A stretch of DNA of 64,000 bases. Source: Natronospira elongata. Its GTDB lineage: Bacteria; Pseudomonadota; Gammaproteobacteria; Natronospirales; Natronospiraceae. Below the pieces are notes generated by a model. The model had not been told where the DNA came from. It saw only the letters and a program-made list of their open reading frames with translations, and ran no database searches. How positions within the stretch are numbered: the first letter of the stretch is position 1; the number at the start of each line of letters is the position of its first letter. Positions 16,472 to 24,979 of this stretch are shown here, piece after piece. The position numbers were made by a program, and so were the translations under genes. The stretch spans positions 62,001-126,000 of the forward strand of contig NZ_JAYGII010000003.1 in the NCBI RefSeq assembly GCF_034931365.1, in the 5' to 3' direction.

Positions 16472-17128
16472 ATGGATCGACGCACCACTGCCGGCCCACT
16501 GCTGCTGATTCTGATTGTTGCCGTTGGCCTGATCTTCGCTGTATGGCAACCGGTGGAGGTGGACACGGTCTTTGCCTGGGGAGAGAGGCTGGCGGGCAAC
16601 CCCCTGACTCTGGCCCTACTGGTTGTGGTGCAGATCCTCTTGTTCACCTTTGCCCTGCCGGGGAGCACCGTCATCTGGGCAATCGCGCCCTTTCTGCCCC
16701 CCTGGATCGCCGTCCCCGTTCTGGTATCCGGTGCGACCGCTGGGGCCGTCGGGGCCTATTTTCTCTCCGGCCGGCTCAGCCGGGATTGGCGTGTCGGCCC
16801 TGCCTCCCGACGGGTGATCGGGCTGCTGGAACAACGCGGAGACTTCCTGACCCAGACAGCCCTTCGGGCTCTGCCCGGCTTTCCCCATTCCATCGTCAAC
16901 TATGCCGGCGGCATCCTCCGTCTGCCCCTGCCCGGCTTCATCGCCGCAGCCCTGGTGGGGCTGGGGGTCAAATGGTGGGTGTATGCCAGCGCCATCCATG
17001 GCCTTGCCACCGCAGCCCGGGGCGATGAGGCGCTGGGTGGCCGAGAACTGCTGCCGTTGTTCATCCTTGCTGTTCTGTTGCTCATCGCCGGACTGGTGAA
17101 ATGGAAACTTCGTCAGCGCTCTCTGTAA
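16472..17128 (+). CDS. TVP38/TMEM64 family (VTT domain) membrane protein
   Basis: A 218-residue inner-membrane protein with a VTT (DedA-like) domain. After an N-terminal helix (GPLLLILIVAVGLIFAVW) come re-entrant and membrane segments including FTFALPGSTVIWAIAPFLPPW and GATAGAVGAYFLSGRLSR; then LRALPGFPHSIVNYAGGILRLPL and two C-terminal helices. The proline-rich ALPG/FPHS elements are the family signature. Members are linked to lipid scrambling in eukaryotes and remain mostly unassigned in bacteria. It starts two bases after the sugar dehydrogenase stop, so the genes share a transcript. Confidence 0.85.
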   Translation: MDRRTTAGPLLLILIVAVGLIFAVWQPVEVDTVFAWGERLAGNPLTLALLVVVQILLFTFALPGSTVIWAIAPFLPPWIAVPVLVSGATAGAVGAYFLSGRLSRDWRVGPASRRVIGLLEQRGDFLTQTALRALPGFPHSIVNYAGGILRLPLPGFIAAALVGLGVKWWVYASAIHGLATAARGDEALGGRELLPLFILAVLLLIAGLVKWKLRQRSL

Positions 17129-17186
17129 CAAGCCCCGCGTCTGCCCCGTCTAAGCAAATCCTGGCCGACTGGAAATGGAGCATACG

Positions 17187-18044
17187 ATGAAATCAGCAAG
17201 AACCACCCCCTGGGCCGGCGTGATTGTTTTGGCACTGGCCATTGTGGCTGCGCCCGCCAGTGCGACCTCCCTGGAAAAGGTGTTCAATGACTTCCAGCAG
17301 ATCCTGGATCGACACTTGACGGAGAAAGACCTGGACCATGACGGCCTGGTGACGGCTTTCGATTATCATCAGGCACTGGCCAAGGACGAGACCATGGCGC
17401 TTGTCCAGCAGCAAAGGGCGGCGCTTGCAGACTTTGACCCTTCACGGATAGACGACCGGGAGAGCTTCAATGCCTTCTGGTTGAACGCCTACAACTTCTT
17501 CATGATCGCCCACATTCTGGAAGAGCGCCCGGACGGCGAAGTGGTGGAGTCGGTCTGGGATTATGGCGGCCGGGTAAACCCCTTCCGGAAAAATGTCTTT
17601 GAGCGTGAACTGTTCGATATCGGCGGCAAGAAATACAGTCTGGACCAGATGGAGAAGGGCATCCTGCTCGGTGAAGAAGCCTGGGACAAAGGCTGGGCGG
17701 ATGCCCGTGTCCACTTCGCGGTCAACTGCGCCTCTGTGGGCTGTCCCCCGCTCCGTGCCCAGATGTACACGACGGATAATGTCGATGACCTGTATGCGGA
17801 AAATACCCGCCGTGCCCTTAACACTGACCGCCAACTGCATGTGGACGGTAACACCCTGATGCTTTCCAGTCTTTTCGATTGGTATGAGCAAGACTATGAG
17901 CGGGAAGAAGGGTCGGTCCGTGACTGGATTCGCAAGCACGGCGATGAGCGAGTGGCGGACAAGCTTGATGGGACCAATCGTATCCGCTACATCGACTACG
18001 ACTGGAACCTGAACAGCCCGGGCAATTTCCCGGAATTCGACTAA
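17187..18044 (+). CDS. DUF547 domain protein, exported
   Basis: A 285-residue protein with a signal peptide (cleavage near ASA-TSLEK). The body matches DUF547: SFNAFWLNAYNFFMIAHIL, a DYGGRVNPFRKNVFE segment, and VHFAVNCASVGCPPL with two Cys five residues apart, the most conserved motif. A papain-like fold has been proposed for plant DUF547 relatives, but no bacterial activity is firm to my knowledge. I chose the ATG at 17187 because GGAG lies six bases upstream; the ATG at 17175 is inside that leader. Two hairpins follow the stop (22-bp repeat, then a perfect terminator). Confidence 0.88.
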   Translation: MKSARTTPWAGVIVLALAIVAAPASATSLEKVFNDFQQILDRHLTEKDLDHDGLVTAFDYHQALAKDETMALVQQQRAALADFDPSRIDDRESFNAFWLNAYNFFMIAHILEERPDGEVVESVWDYGGRVNPFRKNVFERELFDIGGKKYSLDQMEKGILLGEEAWDKGWADARVHFAVNCASVGCPPLRAQMYTTDNVDDLYAENTRRALNTDRQLHVDGNTLMLSSLFDWYEQDYEREEGSVRDWIRKHGDERVADKLDGTNRIRYIDYDWNLNSPGNFPEFD

Positions 18045-18066
18045 GGAACCTCCGACCAGAGGTTCC
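18045..18066. repeat. 22-bp hairpin repeat, copy 2
   Basis: GGAACCTC-CGACCA-GAGGTTCC, a perfect 8-bp stem, placed immediately after the DUF547 stop codon. Related to 15321-15342 and 29529-29550. Confidence 0.65.
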
Positions 18067-18070
18067 AAAA

Positions 18071-18100
18071 AAAACGGCGCCCCTTTTGGGGCGCCGTTTT
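18071..18100. terminator. Bidirectional terminator between DUF547 and stomatin genes
   Basis: A perfect 13-bp stem AAAACGGCGCCCC/GGGGCGCCGTTTT with a TTTT loop; A-tract and T-tract make it work on both strands. Confidence 0.93.
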
Positions 18101-18122
18101 ATGACTCTCAGAGAAGAGCGGT

Positions 18123-19076
18123 TCAGCCCTGCTGACGCAACTTGCCGGCCAGATCGCTGAAGGCACCGATGGTGCTGCCGAGTTGGCTGAACTCCGTGGG
18201 CAGGAAGACCCGGTCGCCCTCTTTGGCGATGTCCGGCAGGGTACGCAGATACTCCAGGCCCAGCAGGTAACCGGTCACCCGTTCTGCATCCAGACCACGA
18301 TCGCCGCCGGCGGCGAGAATGGTTTCAATCGCCTTGCGCTCACCTTCCGCCCGGCGGATGGCCGCTTCCCGATCACCCTCGGCCCGCAGCACGGCAGCCT
18401 CCTTGTCACCCTCGGCCTGTTTGATTTCCGCTTCACGATGACCATTGGCCTCGGTGACGGTGGCGCGGCGCTTACGCTCGGCGGTCATCTGGGCCCGCAT
18501 GGCCTCTTCGATCTCAACCGGCAGATCGATATCCTGGATCTCCACACGGGTCACCTTGACCCCCCACTTCTCACCAGCCTCGTCCAGGATCTCCAGCAGA
18601 CGCTGGTTGACCTCGTCCCGGTTTTCCAGAAGGTCATCCAGTTCCCGGTTACCCACCACGGAACGCAGGGTGGTGCGGGTCAGGGTTTCCACGGCGAGGA
18701 CGAAGTTCTCCACGGTATAAACCACGGACTTGGGATCCACCACCTGGTAATAGATGGCGCCGTTAACCCGCACGGCCACGTTGTCTTTGGTGATCATGGG
18801 CTGCCCCGGAAAGTCCAGCACCGTCTCACGCTGATCGATACGGTTGGTGTTGCTCATGATCCGCTGGCCGCTGCGGGTATAGGCCTGGACCGTCACCTGG
18901 CGCGGCTGATCAATAAAGGGAATGATCAGATTGATGCCGGGATTCAGGACCCGATGAAAACTGCCGAGCCGCTCAATGACCATGCACTCGGACTGCTGGA
19001 CGATCCGCAGACCCTGGGCCAGAAAGATGGCGATGACAACGGCCAAAAGGCCAATGACAATAATACTTGCTTCCAT
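18123..19076 (-). CDS. qmcA: SPFH/stomatin-family membrane protein (QmcA-like)
   Basis: A 317-residue stomatin/paraslipin homologue. One N-terminal helix (IIVIGLLAVVIAIFLAQGL) anchors it, then the SPFH domain (about 25-190, with RLGSFHRVLNPGINLIIPF and NFVLAVETLTRTTLRSVVG), then a long charged coiled coil of repeated AEGDREAAxxRAEG units (about 205-260). Such proteins form large cage-like oligomers in membranes and associate with proteases or microdomain functions. An NfeD gene lies directly upstream on the same strand, the classical nfeD-stomatin pair. E. coli QmcA shares this layout, hence the symbol. Confidence 0.92.
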   Translation of the reverse strand: MEASIIVIGLLAVVIAIFLAQGLRIVQQSECMVIERLGSFHRVLNPGINLIIPFIDQPRQVTVQAYTRSGQRIMSNTNRIDQRETVLDFPGQPMITKDNVAVRVNGAIYYQVVDPKSVVYTVENFVLAVETLTRTTLRSVVGNRELDDLLENRDEVNQRLLEILDEAGEKWGVKVTRVEIQDIDLPVEIEEAMRAQMTAERKRRATVTEANGHREAEIKQAEGDKEAAVLRAEGDREAAIRRAEGERKAIETILAAGGDRGLDAERVTGYLLGLEYLRTLPDIAKEGDRVFLPTEFSQLGSTIGAFSDLAGKLRQQG

Positions 19077-19114
19077 TGCTTACCCCTTTAAGGATTCAGT
19101 AACGACAAAACAAC

Positions 19115-19552
19115 TCAATCAGCGCTGACTGCACGAACCATGGCGACAATTCCTCGGAAACGGGTTACCACCACTTCCATGCCGGGCTCCGGCTTCAGAC
19201 CACTGGGAAACTCCGCCGGATAAAAATCACCATAGATCTCCACGCCCACACGCCCGTCGCGTTCCACCACGGTGCGTGGTTGTCCCGCCTTGCCGCCCGG
19301 CTCGTTCATGACCGACACGCCACCTTCGGGAAAATAGTGACGGAAGATCATGACGATCACGGGCACGATCACCGCGGCGGCAACACCGAAGATCAGAAGC
19401 TGCCCCGCCAGTCCCATGCCAGGCAGAAAGGCCAAGACCAAAGCGACCAGAGCGGCGGCCAGGCCCAGGCCCAGCAGAATAAACTGCCCGCCCATGAGTT
19501 CGGCCAGCGCCAAGAGCAGAGCCACGACAGCCCAAAGATGCCAAGCTTGCAT
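19115..19552 (-). CDS. NfeD-family membrane protein (YbbK-like partner of QmcA)
   Basis: A 145-residue short NfeD: two or three membrane helices (WAVVALLLALAELMGG, LGLGLAAALVALVLAFLPG, LLIFGVAAAVIVPVIVMIF) and a C-terminal OB-fold domain of about 65 residues (GQPRTVVERDGRVGVEIYGDFYPA ... VVVTRFRGIVAMV). No protease domain is present. The ATG at 19552 has GGGGG six bases upstream; nine extra residues from an earlier start are rejected. It is 39 bases upstream of the stomatin gene and thus in the same operon; the pair probably assembles together in the inner membrane. Confidence 0.88.
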   Translation of the reverse strand: MQAWHLWAVVALLLALAELMGGQFILLGLGLAAALVALVLAFLPGMGLAGQLLIFGVAAAVIVPVIVMIFRHYFPEGGVSVMNEPGGKAGQPRTVVERDGRVGVEIYGDFYPAEFPSGLKPEPGMEVVVTRFRGIVAMVRAVSAD

Positions 19553-19580
19553 AGGATTCCCCCCTTCCGAAAGCAGCATT

Positions 19581-21722
19581 CTACCCGATTGAAACGGTCT
19601 CCACAGCAGCCTGCTCCGAGGTTTCCCTGATCAGGGCGGCGCGCACCAACTTAAGCGTCTTGAAGTCATAGACTTCGTCCAAGGCTTCGTGCACGGGCCT
19701 TAGTCTGGACGCGGGTTCGCCCTCCTGCATGAGGGCATCACGAATGGTCTCCAGTTCCGCTGCTTCGAGTGTAATCACATCCTGCAACTCCAGGCTGCCC
19801 TCTTCCACGCAGCGGGCCAGATGATCCTGGATGGTGACCACGGCAAGTTCGCGGCGGGCAGCGATGGCATCCACACTGTGGCCTTCACGGAACAGGGTCA
19901 AGGTCTGATGGTGGCTCGCCGTACCGCCCGCCTCGGCCTCCATCAGGCCGCGAATGACATCGAGAAACTGCTGCCCGTAACGCTCCAGCTTGGCCTGGCC
20001 GACACCGGGGACACGGGCCATGTCCGACAGGCTACGGGGACGCATGCGCAGCATCTCCATGAGCGTCGCATCGTGAAAGATCACATAGGGCGGCACGCCC
20101 TCGGCCTCTGCCTGCTCCCGGCGGCAGCGGCGCAGGGCCTCCCAGCCAGCCGGTGCGGCCTCCCCCGTCGCCCGACTTCTGCTGCGACGCTGACTGGCCT
20201 TATCCTCCCTTACCCGAAGGCTTTCTTCACCCCGCAACAAAGGCCGGCAGGCTTCACTTAGAAAGAGACTGCCGTGCCCCTCCGCGTCCGCTTCCAGATA
20301 ACCACGAGCCAATAGCTGGCGGGTGACGGTGAACCACTGACGGCGGGACAGTTTTTCGCCGATCCCGAACGTGCTGAGGCGGTGATGACCATTGCGCCGA
20401 ATCCGCTCATCATCCTTGCCGCGCAAGACATCAATGACGTAGTGGGCGCCGAAGCGCTGCCCGGTGCGATAGACACAGGACAGCAGCATGCGAGCCTGCT
20501 CGGTGACATCACGGGTATCAGGCGGTTGCAGACAATTGTCACAGTTCCCGCACTGACCGGCATGGTCCTCACCGAAATAGGCCAACAGCGTCTGGCGGCG
20601 ACAGTCGGTGGACTCGCAAAAGCCCAGCAAAGCCTCCAGGCGCCGACGTTCAGCCTGTTTCTGAGCCTCGGGGGCAGTTGACTGGGCCAGCATCTGGCGA
20701 ATCTGGACCACGTCCTGAAGCCCATAGACCATCCAGGCATCGGCCGGCAGACCATCCCGACCGGCCCGGCCGGTCTCCTGATAGTAGCTCTCGATGCTCC
20801 GGGGCAGGTCCATATGGGCCACGAACCGTACATCCGGTTTGTCGATACCCATGCCGAAGGCAACGGTGGCGACAATCACCAGGTCCTCTTCCTGGATGAA
20901 ACGACGCTGGTGGTACTGGCGCTCTTCGGCCAACATGCCGGCATGATACGGCAGGGCATTGACACCCTGATCGGCCAGCCAGGCGGCCAGACTTTCGGTT
21001 TTCTTCCGACTCAGACAATAAACGATGCCGGACTGGCCGGCGTGACGCTCACGGATGAACCCCAGCAGTTGGTCACGGGCATTCTGCTTGGACCCAACAC
21101 CGTAGCGAATATTGGGCCGGTCAAAGCTGCTGATCCAGGTTTCCACCCCGTCGGGAAAGAGCTGTGCCTCGATTTCGCGCCGGGTTCGGGCATCGGCGGT
21201 GGCAGTCAGGGCAATCCGGGGCACCCCCGGGAAGCGCTCCTTGAGGCAATCCAGTTGCATGTACTCAGGACGGAAATCGTGTCCCCACTGAGATACACAA
21301 TGGGCCTCATCGATGGCAAAAAGAGCGATCCGCAACTGGCTGAGACGGGCCAGAAAGGCGCCCTGCAGCAGACGCTCCGGGGCAACATAGAGCAGGTCCA
21401 GTTCCCCGGCCTGCAGGGCCTGTTCGGTCGCCCGGCGCTCGTCGGGGGGCAAGGAGGAATTGAGGCAGGCCGCCTTCACGCCGCTATGACGGAGGGCTTC
21501 CACCTGATCGCGCATCAGTGCGATCAGGGGCGAGACCACCACGGCGGTGCCGGGTCGAATCAGGGCCGGAATCTGGTAGCAGAGGGATTTGCCACCGCCG
21601 GTGGGCATGAGCACCAGGGCGTTACCGCCGGAGAGGACCTGCTCAATCACCGATTGCTGATGGCCACGGAAGGCCTGATAACCGAATACCGACCGCAATA
21701 CCTCGTGGGGGGATTCGCTCAT
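19581..21722 (-). CDS. recQ: ATP-dependent DNA helicase RecQ
   Basis: A 713-residue 3'-5' helicase of the RecF recombination pathway and fork repair. Walker A PTGGGKS has Lys45; the DEAH box is at 138-141 followed by the aromatic-rich loop SQWGHDFRPEY. The second RecA domain holds GMGIDKPDVRFVAHMD and the ETGRAGRDG motif. The RQC zinc site (four Cys, including QCGNCDNC) and winged helix follow, then one HRDC domain (about 515-590). The last 110 residues add a helix-turn-helix-like tail (LTLFREGHSVDAIAARREL), absent from E. coli RecQ but known in other RecQ proteins. The ATG at 21722 gives MSESPHEVLRSVFGY; an upstream ATG at 21764 lacks a properly spaced site. Confidence 0.95.
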   Translation of the reverse strand: MSESPHEVLRSVFGYQAFRGHQQSVIEQVLSGGNALVLMPTGGGKSLCYQIPALIRPGTAVVVSPLIALMRDQVEALRHSGVKAACLNSSLPPDERRATEQALQAGELDLLYVAPERLLQGAFLARLSQLRIALFAIDEAHCVSQWGHDFRPEYMQLDCLKERFPGVPRIALTATADARTRREIEAQLFPDGVETWISSFDRPNIRYGVGSKQNARDQLLGFIRERHAGQSGIVYCLSRKKTESLAAWLADQGVNALPYHAGMLAEERQYHQRRFIQEEDLVIVATVAFGMGIDKPDVRFVAHMDLPRSIESYYQETGRAGRDGLPADAWMVYGLQDVVQIRQMLAQSTAPEAQKQAERRRLEALLGFCESTDCRRQTLLAYFGEDHAGQCGNCDNCLQPPDTRDVTEQARMLLSCVYRTGQRFGAHYVIDVLRGKDDERIRRNGHHRLSTFGIGEKLSRRQWFTVTRQLLARGYLEADAEGHGSLFLSEACRPLLRGEESLRVREDKASQRRSRSRATGEAAPAGWEALRRCRREQAEAEGVPPYVIFHDATLMEMLRMRPRSLSDMARVPGVGQAKLERYGQQFLDVIRGLMEAEAGGTASHHQTLTLFREGHSVDAIAARRELAVVTIQDHLARCVEEGSLELQDVITLEAAELETIRDALMQEGEPASRLRPVHEALDEVYDFKTLKLVRAALIRETSEQAAVETVSIG

Positions 21723-22017
21723 ACCGCTGCCTGATCTGCCCTGCTTGATGGAATGGGGCTGCATCCTACCGCAAAGCGGACGGCCTGGCGGCCCTCCGCC
21801 TGTCGGATTTTATCGACAGTGAGGATCAGAGAAAGGCGATTCTAAACCAATTACCCACTAAATTACGGCAACCCCTCCCAAAAAGCGCCTTTCATTCCTT
21901 TCCTCCTTGATCCCCCATGGTATCCGTATTTGAATCACTCTAGGAGCAAGGATTCCAGGCATCCCTGGCCCGGCCCCAAGGTCGGCAGCAGGAGGACTCG
22001 CCATTGAATCAGGGACG
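21723..22017. other. Divergent intergenic region of recQ and the GGDEF/EAL gene
   Basis: 295 bases without a convincing gene. There is a T/C-rich stretch around 21880-21915 and a strong Shine-Dalgarno-like AGGAGGA at 21989-21995 discussed under the next gene. I see no repeat or RNA gene. Confidence 0.5.
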
Positions 22018-24873
22018 GTGAACAAGGTCGTGGATCTGCACGGCAAAGCCTATGACGCTGCTGAAACGGCGGCGGTGGAACTGCTGTGCACGATTATTCG
22101 CCAGCAATCGGGTTGCCAATGGCTCAGCCTGCGCCTTCAGCGCCCGGGTGCCGCGCCCCTGCGGATCGAAGAAGGCCGCCCACCCGGCACGGCCTGCCTG
22201 GGCACTGATTCCGAACAGGCAAGCGGCAATTGCTTTGAGCGCCGTTTTCAACTGGCCCAGGGCCTTGGACGCCTGCGACTGCTACACAGCAGCACCCCGG
22301 AGGAATGGAGCCCGGAAGCGGAAACCCTGATCCGGGGCCTGACAAGGCTGCTCGACCGCGAACTCGAGCTCAGCACCCGACTGGGCCTGTCGCTCAACAA
22401 GGAGTCGCTGCTGGAGGCGGTCCTGAACTCGGCCGAGACCGGCCTGCTGGTACTGGACTACTCGGGCCGGATACTTCGGAGCAATCGCAAACTGGCGGAA
22501 ATGACCGGTTACTCTGTCGATGAGCTGAGCGGCCAGGGCATCGAGCTTCTACTTCCCCAGGAGACACCCGGCCCGGTCCAACGCCAGTTGCGTGCCTATC
22601 TTGATGGCGCGATCAATCGCAAGCACCTCCCCTCCGAGCAGGTCGTACGGACAACCCAGGGCAGGCTCCTTCCGGTCTGGGTGACATATGCTCGCGTCGA
22701 GCTGGCTGGCAGCGGCCCCTGCCTGGTCACCACGATTCAGGATCTGGCACCGCTACGAGCCGCCGAACGGGCTGTGCAGGAAAGCGAGGCCCGATTCCGG
22801 GCCTTCTTCGAAAACAGCATGGACGCGGCCCTGATTACCGAGCCGGGCGGCAGCATCCTCCATGCCAATCCCGCGGCGGAAACGCTCTTCGGTTACAGCG
22901 AAGCGGAGCTCTGCGCTGGCGGCCGGAGCCTCGTATTCATCGAGGATGACGAGAATTTTCTGAAAGCCCTGGACGCTCGTCGAGAGCGTGGATTCTGGCG
23001 CGGAGAGCTGCCGCTGAGACGCCGCAACGGCGAGTCCTTCCCCGGTGATGTGGTCTGTACTCGTTATCTGGATTCGTCGGGCCGTGAGCGCACAAGCCTT
23101 GTACTACGGGACATCACTGAGAAAAAACGGGCCCAGGACGCACTCCAGGCCATTGCCACCGGAACAGCCTCCGGCAGTGGCGAGGATTTCTTTCGCCTGA
23201 TCGCCCGTCAGCTGGCAACCGCCCTGGGGGCCCGCTACGCCCTGGTCGGCGAGCTCTTCGAGGGCACCCGCCCCCAGCTCAAGTCTCTGGCCTTCTGGGA
23301 CGGTCGGGAATTCAGGTCCACCATCACCTACGAACTGAGTCACTCCCCCCTGGCAATGAATACCGGCAGGGAGACCGTTCATATTGGCCGAGAAGTGGCA
23401 CGGCATTACCCCGAAGATGCGCTGCTGCAAACACTGTCCGCAGAAAGCTATACCGCGCTGCCGCTATGCGATCCTGACGACAATGTGCTCGGTTTCCTGG
23501 TGGTGATTGATGACCGCCCCATGGCGGAAGAACAATCCGGTGAGATTCGCAACATCCTGAGCATTTTTGCTGCCAGGGTGGAGACCGAACTGGAACGAAT
23601 TCGGGCGCAGGAAGCGCTCAGTTATGAAGCCAGCCATGATCACCTGACCAACCTGCTCAACCGGCGCGCATTCGACCGACGCCTGCGGGCGCTGACCCGA
23701 GCCGAGCAGGCCGGCACGGAACATGCCCTGCTCTACATTGACCTGGACCGTTTCAAGATTGTGAACGACAGCTGCGGCCATGTGGCCGGGGACGACATGC
23801 TGCGGCAGGTGGCGGGTGTCATGAGCCAATGCGTCCGTGGCAGCGATTATCTGGCCCGGCTTGGGGGAGACGAGTTCGGCGTCTTGCTGCAGAACTGCAG
23901 TCGAGACAAGGGATTGCACCTGTCAAGCAAGATTATGGAGGCACTGCGCCATTTTCAATTCCGGGTCGGGGACCGCCACTTCGATGTCGGGGCCAGCATT
24001 GGACTGGTCCATTTTTCCGGTGGCGAAGAGTCCAGCGCGGAGCTGCTGCGGCAGGCGGACCTGGCCTGCTATGCCGCCAAGGAAAGCGGACGGAACCAGG
24101 TCAGGGTTTATGATGCAGACGATCAGCTGCTGCGAGTGCGGCATCAGGAGATCGGCTGGTTCGAACGTCTGCGCCATGCACTAAAGGAAGACCGCTTCCT
24201 GCTCTTCGGGCAACGAATCATCCCCCTGAACAAAGAAGGTCAAGCCCGGCGAGAAGTGTTGCTCAGAATGCGTAATGAGGAGGGTGAACTGATCCTGCCG
24301 CGAGACTTCATCCTCACCGCGGAACGTTACGAAATCATGCCAGATCTGGATCGATGGGTAATCGACCGGGTTCTCCGGCACCTGGCCGATGGTCTCTGCA
24401 CAGGTGAAATGCTCTCCATCAACCTGTCAGGTCTTACCCTGGATGATTCCGAGCTGTTCAGCTTCATTCGCCAGTCTTGTCGTCACTACGGTATCAAGGG
24501 CGAGCGGCTCGCCTTCGAAATCACCGAAACCGCCGCCATGACCCATTATGCAAGAGCCAATGCCCTGTTCCGGGAGCTCCGCCAGCTTGGTTGCGAAATT
24601 CACCTGGATGACTTTGGCAGTGGTCTGTCCTCATTCGGCTATCTGCGGAACATGCAATTCGATTGCCTCAAGATCGATGGCAGCTTCATTCGCAAGCTGG
24701 ACAAGAACCCCGAGGACCGGGCGATGGTGGAAGCCATGCAGCGCATCGGCCAGACCATGGGCATGCAGACGGTGGCCGAGTTCGTGGAACGCCCTGAACT
24801 GCTGGCGCCCTTGCGGGAAATCGGCATCCATCGTGCCCAGGGCTTTGCGCTGCACAGGCCTGAGCCACTGTAG
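22018..24873 (+). CDS. PAS-PAS-GAF-GGDEF-EAL c-di-GMP signalling protein
   Basis: 951 residues with no membrane segment. An N-terminal region (1-115) is unassigned; PAS domains lie at about 130-245 (LLVLDYSGRILRSNRKLAEMTG) and 255-370 (FFENSMDAALITEPGGSILHANP); a GAF-like region at about 385-530; GGDEF at about 545-700; EAL at about 715-951. The GGDEF motif is intact at 616-620. The EAL motif is EVLLR (746-750), which keeps catalytic Glu746, and DDFGSG (864-869) is intact, so both cyclase and phosphodiesterase activity are possible. The start is uncertain: GTG 22018 is the first standard codon but AGGAGGA is 22 bases upstream, whereas an in-frame ATT at 22003 sits seven bases after it. Confidence 0.92.
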   Translation: MNKVVDLHGKAYDAAETAAVELLCTIIRQQSGCQWLSLRLQRPGAAPLRIEEGRPPGTACLGTDSEQASGNCFERRFQLAQGLGRLRLLHSSTPEEWSPEAETLIRGLTRLLDRELELSTRLGLSLNKESLLEAVLNSAETGLLVLDYSGRILRSNRKLAEMTGYSVDELSGQGIELLLPQETPGPVQRQLRAYLDGAINRKHLPSEQVVRTTQGRLLPVWVTYARVELAGSGPCLVTTIQDLAPLRAAERAVQESEARFRAFFENSMDAALITEPGGSILHANPAAETLFGYSEAELCAGGRSLVFIEDDENFLKALDARRERGFWRGELPLRRRNGESFPGDVVCTRYLDSSGRERTSLVLRDITEKKRAQDALQAIATGTASGSGEDFFRLIARQLATALGARYALVGELFEGTRPQLKSLAFWDGREFRSTITYELSHSPLAMNTGRETVHIGREVARHYPEDALLQTLSAESYTALPLCDPDDNVLGFLVVIDDRPMAEEQSGEIRNILSIFAARVETELERIRAQEALSYEASHDHLTNLLNRRAFDRRLRALTRAEQAGTEHALLYIDLDRFKIVNDSCGHVAGDDMLRQVAGVMSQCVRGSDYLARLGGDEFGVLLQNCSRDKGLHLSSKIMEALRHFQFRVGDRHFDVGASIGLVHFSGGEESSAELLRQADLACYAAKESGRNQVRVYDADDQLLRVRHQEIGWFERLRHALKEDRFLLFGQRIIPLNKEGQARREVLLRMRNEEGELILPRDFILTAERYEIMPDLDRWVIDRVLRHLADGLCTGEMLSINLSGLTLDDSELFSFIRQSCRHYGIKGERLAFEITETAAMTHYARANALFRELRQLGCEIHLDDFGSGLSSFGYLRNMQFDCLKIDGSFIRKLDKNPEDRAMVEAMQRIGQTMGMQTVAEFVERPELLAPLREIGIHRAQGFALHRPEPL

Positions 24874-24979
24874 ATCATTCCCTGGGAACCATCGATTGAT
24901 TCCCGGGCCACCTTTCTCTTGCCTTCTCCATCGGACATAATCACAAGCTGATAAAACCCAACGAAGGACAAGGCCGTTC

